A stretch of DNA of 33,462 bases. Source: Alistipes sp. (GTDB lineage Bacteria; Bacteroidota; Bacteroidia; Bacteroidales; Rikenellaceae). The stretch lies in contig JAFULF010000032.1 in the NCBI GenBank assembly GCA_017483225.1, positions 1 through 33,462 on the forward strand, in the 5' to 3' direction. Below are positions 26,333-33,462 of this stretch, in pieces; within the stretch, counting starts at the first letter, position 1; each line of letters begins with the position of its first letter. Below the pieces are notes generated by a model. That model searched no databases, was not told where the DNA came from, and saw only the letters and a program-made list of their open reading frames with translations. A program made the position numbers and the translations under genes.

Positions 26333-26340
26333 TATCTTTG
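26333..26340 (+). promoter_or_regulatory. promoter of mutS
   Basis: TATCTTTG, an exact -7 motif, sits 45 bp upstream of the TTG start codon at 26386. A -33 TTG is not evident. Confidence 0.55.
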
Positions 26341-26385
26341 CCTCTATTAGATTTTGTTTCTAACCCGACTAAACGATAAGGTATT

Positions 26386-29061
26386 TTGGCAGCAAAAAAA
26401 GAGAAAAAAGAGAAGCAGTACGTGGAGACACCACTGATGAAGCAGTACTATGAAATCAAGGCGGTGCATCCCGATGCTATACTTCTGTTTCGTGTAGGCG
26501 ACTTCTATGAGACCTTCGGCGAAGATGCTATCGAGGCGAGCTCCATCCTCGGTATCACATTGACACGTCGAGCCAATGGCGCTGCATCCTTTGTTGAACT
26601 GGCGGGATTCCCGTACCACGCCGTAGATACCTACCTGCCGAAACTAGTGCGTGCCGGCAAACGAGTGGCCATCTGCGAGCAGCTCGAAGACCCGAAGATG
26701 GTCAAGGGCTTGGTTAAGCGAGGTGTTATCGAGTTGGTTACACCGGGAGTCGTGTTGGGTGAGAATATGCTCGAAAATAAGGAGAATGTCTATCTCGCCT
26801 CCGTCTATTTCGGGCGTGAGCATACGGGCGTTGCCTTTCTGGATATCTCTACCGGCGAGTTCTTTATCGCCGAGGGCGATGATGCCTATGTGGATAAGTT
26901 GCTGGCGGGAATGTCGCCCAAGGAGGTTGTCTATCAGCGAGGCTGTGACGACCGATTCAAGATGTCGTTTGGGACAAAATACTATACCTACCGTCTTGAT
27001 GATTGGGTCTTCTCCTACGATGTGAACATCGAGAAGCTGTGCACGCAGTTTGCCGTTCCAAACCTCAAAGGCTTTGGAGTGGAGGGTATGCGTGACGGTA
27101 TATCCGCCGCAGGAGCAATCCTCTACTACCTCGAATTTACCGAGCATAAGCATACGTCGCATATCGCCTCTATCGCACGACTCGACCGCAATGAGCACGT
27201 GTGGATTGACCGCTTTACGATTCGCAATCTGGAACTCTTCTACTCCAACGGTTCGGTCGAGGGCTCTTTTGCCAAGACCATAGACCGCACGCAGACACCT
27301 ATGGGTGGCCGTCTGTTGAAGCGATGGATTGCTATGCCGTTGCTCGACTTGGAGCGTATAAATCGCCGCCAGAGAGTTGTCTCGGCGATGATTGCCGATA
27401 AAGAGTTGAAGGATGTTATCTGCGAGCAGCTCTCCGAGATAGGGGATTTGGAGCGCATCGCCTCACGCATCGCCTCCCTGCGTGTTCTGCCCAGAGAGTT
27501 GTTGCGCTTGAAGGATTCGTTGCTCTCGCTCGAAATCTTGAAGGCGGCCCTCGAATCTACGTCGGATGAGCAGATGCACGCCATTGCTGCCGAGATAGAC
27601 TCTATGGAGGCGGTGTCGAGTCGCCTCTCGACGGACATATATCCCGATATACAGACAAATCAGATTCAGAAGGGCGGCATCATCGCCGATGGCGTGAATG
27701 CCGAGTTGGATGACCTGCGCCGTGTTGCTATGCGTGGCAAGGAGATTCTTGCGGAGATGCAGCAACGAGAGAGCGAACTGACGGGCATCCCATCGTTGAA
27801 GATTGCCTATAACAACGTCTTCGGATACTATATAGAGGTACGCAATACCCATAAGGATAAGGTGCCGGCCGACTGGATTCGCAAGCAGACCCTCACGGGT
27901 GCCGAGCGATATATCACGCCGGAGTTGAAGGAGTATGAGGAGAAGATTCGAGGTGCCGAGGTGCGTATTCTGGAACTCGAACAGCTGATTTTCAACGACC
28001 TTATAGCCTTTATCTCTCGCTGCCTGCATCTGTTGCAGCGCAATGCGAAGGCTGTGGCTCGCCTGGATTGCCTCCACTCCTTTGCGCAGATGGCCATCGA
28101 GGGCGGATATGTCTGCCCGACGCTGGACGACTCCCACGATATTGAGATTAAGGCGGGTCGCCACCCTGTGATAGAGCGACTGCTGAAAGTGGGCGAGGAG
28201 TATATCCCTAACGACCTGACGCTGGGGTGCGATAGCGAGCAGATAATAATGATTACCGGCCCTAATATGTCGGGTAAGTCGGCGTTGCTGCGACAGACGG
28301 CTCTCATTGTGCTGATGGCGCAGATGGGTTCGTTTGTTCCCGCAAAGAGTGCACGTATCGGCCTTGTGGATAAGATATTTACCCGTGTGGGAGCCTCCGA
28401 CAACATCTCGCAGGGCGAATCGACCTTTATGGTCGAGATGCTCGAATCGGCAAGCATCCTGAACAATATCTCTCCTCGCAGCCTTGTGTTGCTGGATGAA
28501 ATTGGCCGAGGTACAAGCACTTACGACGGTATCTCTATCGCTTGGGCTATGGTTGAGTATCTGCACAACCATCCTACGGCGCACCCTCGCACGCTCTTCG
28601 CTACGCACTATCACGAGCTTAACGAGATGGAGCATATGTGCCAGCGAGTGCGTAACTATCACGTCTCGGTGCGAGAGATTGACAATACGATAGTCTTCCT
28701 GCGTAAGTTGGAGCGTGGTGGCACGGAGCACTCATTCGGTATCCACGTGGCACGTATGGCGGGTATGCCTCGTACGATTGTGGAGCGGGCGACAGATATG
28801 TTGCACAGTCTGGAAAAGGTCTATGGCTCCAACGAGATTGTGCCGAGCGGCAACCTCCGCAACCGAGGTCGCAAGAACCCGTCGCCGAAGCTCTCGGAGG
28901 CGGCCGAGCAGTTGCCGTCGATGCAACTTTCGATGTTCCAACTGGATGACCCTGTGCTGGTGCAGATTCGTGACCAGATAAAGGGTTTGGATATCAACTC
29001 ATTAACCCCTCTTGAAGCACTAAATAAGTTGAGCGAGATAAAGAAGATTGCAGGACTATAA
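26386..29061 (+). CDS. mutS: DNA mismatch repair protein MutS
   Basis: This 891-residue mismatch sensor has the N-terminal mismatch-binding motif RVGDFYETFGEDA (the FYE wedge; Phe near residue 37). It has connector and lever domains. The ATPase Walker A is GPNMSGKSALLRQ (about residue 625), then STFMVEM, Walker B LVLLDEIGRGTSTYDG and the FATHYHEL His. A C-terminal helix-turn-helix tail ends it. The reading frame opens with TTG (then Ala-Ala-Lys-Lys); family members begin MAKK-like at this position and the next in-frame ATG is after residue 17, so the TTG start is favoured. It is single-gene and convergent with udk. Confidence 0.96.
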   Translation: MAAKKEKKEKQYVETPLMKQYYEIKAVHPDAILLFRVGDFYETFGEDAIEASSILGITLTRRANGAASFVELAGFPYHAVDTYLPKLVRAGKRVAICEQLEDPKMVKGLVKRGVIELVTPGVVLGENMLENKENVYLASVYFGREHTGVAFLDISTGEFFIAEGDDAYVDKLLAGMSPKEVVYQRGCDDRFKMSFGTKYYTYRLDDWVFSYDVNIEKLCTQFAVPNLKGFGVEGMRDGISAAGAILYYLEFTEHKHTSHIASIARLDRNEHVWIDRFTIRNLELFYSNGSVEGSFAKTIDRTQTPMGGRLLKRWIAMPLLDLERINRRQRVVSAMIADKELKDVICEQLSEIGDLERIASRIASLRVLPRELLRLKDSLLSLEILKAALESTSDEQMHAIAAEIDSMEAVSSRLSTDIYPDIQTNQIQKGGIIADGVNAELDDLRRVAMRGKEILAEMQQRESELTGIPSLKIAYNNVFGYYIEVRNTHKDKVPADWIRKQTLTGAERYITPELKEYEEKIRGAEVRILELEQLIFNDLIAFISRCLHLLQRNAKAVARLDCLHSFAQMAIEGGYVCPTLDDSHDIEIKAGRHPVIERLLKVGEEYIPNDLTLGCDSEQIIMITGPNMSGKSALLRQTALIVLMAQMGSFVPAKSARIGLVDKIFTRVGASDNISQGESTFMVEMLESASILNNISPRSLVLLDEIGRGTSTYDGISIAWAMVEYLHNHPTAHPRTLFATHYHELNEMEHMCQRVRNYHVSVREIDNTIVFLRKLERGGTEHSFGIHVARMAGMPRTIVERATDMLHSLEKVYGSNEIVPSGNLRNRGRKNPSPKLSEAAEQLPSMQLSMFQLDDPVLVQIRDQIKGLDINSLTPLEALNKLSEIKKIAGL

Positions 29062-29080
29062 AGCCCTGCAATCCTATTTT

Positions 29081-29121
29081 AGGTAATGATGCAAAAAGCG
29101 CCATCTTTTGCATCATTACCT
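29081..29121. terminator. bidirectional terminator between mutS and udk
   Basis: A perfect 16-bp stem (29081-29096 with 29106-29121) has a 9-nt loop and T-rich flanks. It lies between convergent genes. Confidence 0.85.
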
Positions 29122-29138
29122 TTTATATGGGTATGTGT

Positions 29139-29756
29139 CTATTTCGAGAGTAGCGAGCGGATGTTCTGAATCAACATCTGCACGGCAACGGAGTTGAAGC
29201 CACCCTCGGGGATAATCACGTCGGCATATCTCTTCGATGGCTCGACAAACTCCTCGTGCATAGGCTTGACGGTTGTCGTATATTGGGAGATGACCGACTC
29301 CATCGAGCGGCCACGCTCTCGAACATCTCGCAGGATGCGGCGAGCCAATCGCACGTCGGCATCGGTATCTACGAAGACCTTGATATCCATCAAATCACGC
29401 AACTCCTTGTTCTCGAAGATGAGGATTCCGTCGATGATGATTACCTTTGACGGCTTGACAAGCACCATCTCCTCGGTGCGGTTGTGCTCCACGAATGAAT
29501 ATACGGGACGCTCGACAGGTACGCACTGCTTCAATGTACGGATATGCTCGACAAGCATATCGGTATCGAAGGATTGCGGGTGGTCATAGTTGAGTTTGGT
29601 GCGCTCCTCGTAGGTCAATTCCGGATGGGCCTTGTAGTAATAGTCGTGGCAAAGTGTTGCCACATCCTCGTCGTGAAAAGCCTCTTGCAAACGCTTTACA
29701 AGGGTGCTTTTGCCGGAGCCGGTGCCACCTGCGACACCAATAACGGTCACTTCCAT
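29139..29756 (-). CDS. udk: uridine kinase
   Basis: This 205-residue P-loop kinase phosphorylates uridine and cytidine in pyrimidine salvage. Walker A is GVAGGTGSGKSTLVKRL (about 8-24). The substrate-site blocks are DYYYKAHPELTYEERTKLNYDHPQSF-like (about 41-66) and RPVYSFVEHNRTEE. The lid is FVDTDADVRLARRILRDVRERGRS. The length is normal for the bacterial enzyme. No consensus promoter is visible in the 80 bp before it, so it may be transcribed with gyrB. Confidence 0.94.
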   Translation of the reverse strand: MEVTVIGVAGGTGSGKSTLVKRLQEAFHDEDVATLCHDYYYKAHPELTYEERTKLNYDHPQSFDTDMLVEHIRTLKQCVPVERPVYSFVEHNRTEEMVLVKPSKVIIIDGILIFENKELRDLMDIKVFVDTDADVRLARRILRDVRERGRSMESVISQYTTTVKPMHEEFVEPSKRYADVIIPEGGFNSVAVQMLIQNIRSLLSK

Positions 29757-29836
29757 ACTCTTTTATGATTTAATGGTACGAAAAAGAGTTTCCGCCATTG
29801 GTGCTTCGGCGAAAACTCCTCTTCCTATATTGTTTG

Positions 29837-31798
<1,962 letters not shown>

Positions 31799-31833
31799 TT
31801 ATCTATGTCTAATCTGATATTCTTAAAAACGTA

Positions 31834-31864
31834 CAAAAATAGGATTTTTTTCTCAAATCTCCAA
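31834..31864 (-). promoter_or_regulatory. promoter of gyrB
   Basis: The minus strand carries TATTTTTG (31834-31841) with a TTG at 31862-31864, 20 bp apart. It is 36 bp before the gyrB start and lies just past the 3' end of the FtsE-like gene. Confidence 0.65.
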
Positions 31865-31865
31865 A

Positions 31866-32624
31866 CTAAATCGAAGATTTAGCACCTAATAACTCCTCTA
31901 CATCTATCTCTTGTACCCGATTGTGGGCAAAAAGCAGCGTTCTTGACGGATGGCTCTCGATAAAGGCGGTGTTATGCGTGGACATTATGACCGCTGTGCC
32001 GGAGGCCGCAATGCGGTGGAACAGCTGCACGATGCTCTCTGCCGTTACGGGGTCGAGGTTGCCGGTAGGCTCATCGGCCAGAATGATATCCGGAGAGTTG
32101 AGTAGTGCTCGTGCAACGACGAGCCTTTGGCGCTCGCCACCCGACAGTTCGAAAGGCATCTTGTAGTGCTTGTTTTCAAGGCCTACTTCTGCCAGCACCT
32201 CGTCAATGCGCTGCGAGATTCTCGCCTCCTCCTTCCAGCCGGTAGCGCATAGCACGAAGCGCAGATTCTCCTCTACGTTTCTGTCCGACAGCAACTCCTG
32301 CTCCTGAAATACAATGCCCAACTTGCGGCGCAACATAGGTATATCCTTGCGGCGGATGCTCTTCAAGTCAAACCCCGCAACATGACCCTCGCCCTCCAAG
32401 AGTGGCAACTCGGCATAAAGGAGCTTCAACAGCGAGGACTTTCCACTGCCGACACGCCCTATAAGATATAGGAAATCTCCACGATTGACACGTAGCGTAA
32501 CATCCGCAAGCACGAGCTCTCCCTGCTCCTTATAGCTCCTCTTTGAGAGCGATGCAAATGGGTTGGGCGAGTGGTATATCGCCACGTCTGTCAAGCTGGC
32601 AACACATTTATTTTGCTCTGTCAT
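31866..32624 (-). CDS. ftsE: FtsE-like ABC transporter ATP-binding protein
   Basis: This protein has 252 residues from the ATG at 32624. It is a cytoplasmic ABC ATPase with Walker A GRVGSGKSSLLKLLY, Q-loop VFQEQELLSDRNVEENL, signature LSGGERQRLVVARAL, Walker B IILADEPTGNLD and switch His in MSTHN. The NVxENL and DEPTGNLD wording is that of the FtsE/LolD/MacB group. In Bacteroidetes single genes of this form are FtsE, which with FtsX controls septal peptidoglycan hydrolysis. No ftsX is adjacent. An in-frame extension upstream (to 32720) lies beyond the promoter and is rejected. Confidence 0.85.
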   Translation of the reverse strand: MTEQNKCVASLTDVAIYHSPNPFASLSKRSYKEQGELVLADVTLRVNRGDFLYLIGRVGSGKSSLLKLLYAELPLLEGEGHVAGFDLKSIRRKDIPMLRRKLGIVFQEQELLSDRNVEENLRFVLCATGWKEEARISQRIDEVLAEVGLENKHYKMPFELSGGERQRLVVARALLNSPDIILADEPTGNLDPVTAESIVQLFHRIAASGTAVIMSTHNTAFIESHPSRTLLFAHNRVQEIDVEELLGAKSSI

Positions 32625-32644
32625 AAAACTCTGTTTTAATCTGT

Positions 32645-32674
32645 CAAAGATAACTTTTTTAATCGACACGACAA
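32645..32674 (-). promoter_or_regulatory. promoter of the FtsE-like gene
   Basis: The minus strand carries TATCTTTG (32645-32652) and TTG (32672-32674) with a 19-bp spacer, 20 bp before the start codon. This fixes the translation start at 32624. Confidence 0.75.
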
Positions 32675-32714
32675 AGTTTTCGGGGTAATAAATCTCCATA
32701 AAATCGCACGATTC

Positions 32715-32745
32715 TTGCAAAAACTATCAATTTGCGTTACCTTTG
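32715..32745 (+). promoter_or_regulatory. promoter of tmRNA
   Basis: TTG (32715-32717), a 20-bp spacer and TACCTTTG (32738-32745) form the promoter. The predicted start near 32752 leaves about 56 nt of 5' leader that must be removed, presumably by RNase P. Confidence 0.75.
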
Positions 32746-32807
32746 CACTCGAAATCGGAATGAGAGGTAACTATTGCCGCCTCGATTTTGGATTCGAACC
32801 TCTAAAA

Positions 32808-33206
32808 GGGGGTGACCGGTTTTGACAGCAGGCAGAGTCGGATTGTAAGCACGTCGAGCATTGTGTGGGGTCTCGTAAATCGCAACACTCAAACTACAAA
32901 TGGCAATAATAGCTACGCACTCGCTGCCTAATTTTCAAGGAAAATGGGCTTAATCAACGGGTTCAAGGAAATCCGATGACGAGTATCCCGGACGGACATT
33001 CCGCTCTTTAATGGCTGTCTATATGGGGTATCATCAATTAAGAGATAGTGCGATATGTGCCTCGGTTATCGTGCGAAATTAAGGGGCTGGGATTCGGGTT
33101 TGGCTGTCGCCTGCCGTGCTCGGATAGAAGGATTAAATGGCGACTAAACGTGTAGAAAGCCTTCGGGCTCCTTGTTTGGACGCGGGTTCGACTCCCGCCA
33201 CCTCCA
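32808..33206 (+). ncRNA. ssrA: transfer-messenger RNA
   Basis: This 399-nt tmRNA rescues stalled ribosomes. The tRNA-like ends are GGGGGTG at the 5' side pairing with CACCTCC at the 3' side, with GACCGGTTTTGACAG and the T-arm GCGGGTTCGACTCCCGC. The tag frame reads GNNSYALAA and stops at TAA (about 32902-32931); the exact resume codon is uncertain by one or two codons. The YALAA ending is the usual ClpXP-type degron. CCA is not encoded. It is one-piece, not permuted. Confidence 0.95.
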
Positions 33207-33262
33207 CTTTTAGCAGAAAAAGACACTATTAACGAGTGTCTTTTTTCTTTTTCTGCTAAAAG
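33207..33262 (+). terminator. tmRNA terminator with extended inverted repeat
   Basis: The core hairpin AAAAAGACACT (33217-33227) pairs with AGTGTCTTTTT (33235-33245) around a 7-nt loop. An outer arm CTTTTAGCAGAAAAA (33207-33221) is complementary to TTTTTCTGCTAAAAG at 33248-33262, so alternative pairings exist. T-rich tails follow. Confidence 0.75.
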
Positions 33263-33462
33263 TGAGGTGTTACCTATCCCCTAAATCCCCTTTCTGTAAA
33301 GGGGACTTGTATTGCGAAAAAGGCACTTTTGGCGAGTGTCTTTTTTCTTTTTCTGCTAAAAGTGAGGTGTTACCTATCCCCTAAATCCCCTTTCTGTAAA
33401 GGGGACTTGTATTGCGAAAAAGGCACTTTTGGCGAGTGTCTTTTTTCTTTTTCTGCTAAAAG
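33233..33462. repeat. 100-bp tandem repeat with terminator-like hairpins
   Basis: The period is exactly 100 bp. Two full copies (33233-33332, 33333-33432) are followed by a partial third that runs off the window. Each unit holds a TCCCCTTT-CTGT-AAAGGGGA hairpin (33286-33305 and 33386-33405) and a GGCACT/AGTGTC hairpin with a T tail. The second is a copy of the tmRNA terminator. No gene is visible in this stretch. Confidence 0.9.

Noticed and set aside
27463-28731. 422-codon minus-strand frame inside mutS
   Set aside because: Shadow of mutS codon bias; mutS motifs cover the whole region on the plus strand.
32625-32720. Upstream extension of the FtsE-like protein
   Set aside because: A consensus promoter (32645-32674) lies inside it, so the mRNA would start downstream of this ATG.
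33038-33226. Minus-strand frame inside tmRNA
   Set aside because: It lies wholly within the structured tmRNA gene and its terminator.

Overview
The window looks like chromosomal DNA from a gut Bacteroidales bacterium, most likely Alistipes or a close Rikenellaceae relative. Three things point there. Almost every promoter I can read has the Bacteroidetes form TTG-N19/20-TAnnTTTG. The gene set is Bacteroidetes in character: BspA-like repeats, GH97/GH13 starch enzymes, DUF4294, DUF3822 and the short GyrB. There is also a threonine-synthase-like protein that resembles cysteate synthase, which fits the sulfonolipid chemistry known in Alistipes. The genus is inference.

Layout. Positions 1-2200 hold tRNA-Lys, a FlK-like thioesterase, a DUF4294 exported protein, a dispersed non-coding repeat and tRNA-Gln. 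Positions 2340-8660 hold the probable cysteate synthase, mannose-6-phosphate isomerase, an lrgA/lrgB pair, and an rlmD / metallo-hydrolase / trmD operon. A leftward BspA-like lipoprotein follows (8695-9900). Then come lpxB, a FAH-fold protein lacking its metal ligands, and maf (10261-12551). A leftward LytS/LytTR-type two-component system (12588-14789) is divergent from a starch operon of two GH13 lipoproteins and a SusB-like GH97 enzyme (15062-20445).

The standout is 20581-22557, an AT-rich module. It encodes a 488-residue Cas12f-like nuclease with an intact RuvC triad and zinc finger. Next comes a roughly 200-nt non-coding stretch with its own consensus promoter, two tight hairpins and a 10-nt anti-repeat, so it is a tracrRNA candidate. 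A mini CRISPR array ends the module: four 35-bp repeats with three 31-bp spacers, two of them identical, the last repeat degenerate. No cas1, cas2 or other cas gene is present. A second copy of the dispersed repeat and tRNA-Asp follow.

Positions 23093-33462 are mainly housekeeping. They hold rsmD with DUF3822 and a membrane-anchored protein, a RecD-like helicase, mutS, udk, gyrB, an FtsE-like ATPase, the tmRNA gene (tag GNNSYALAA) and a 100-bp tandem repeat carrying terminator-like hairpins up to the window edge.
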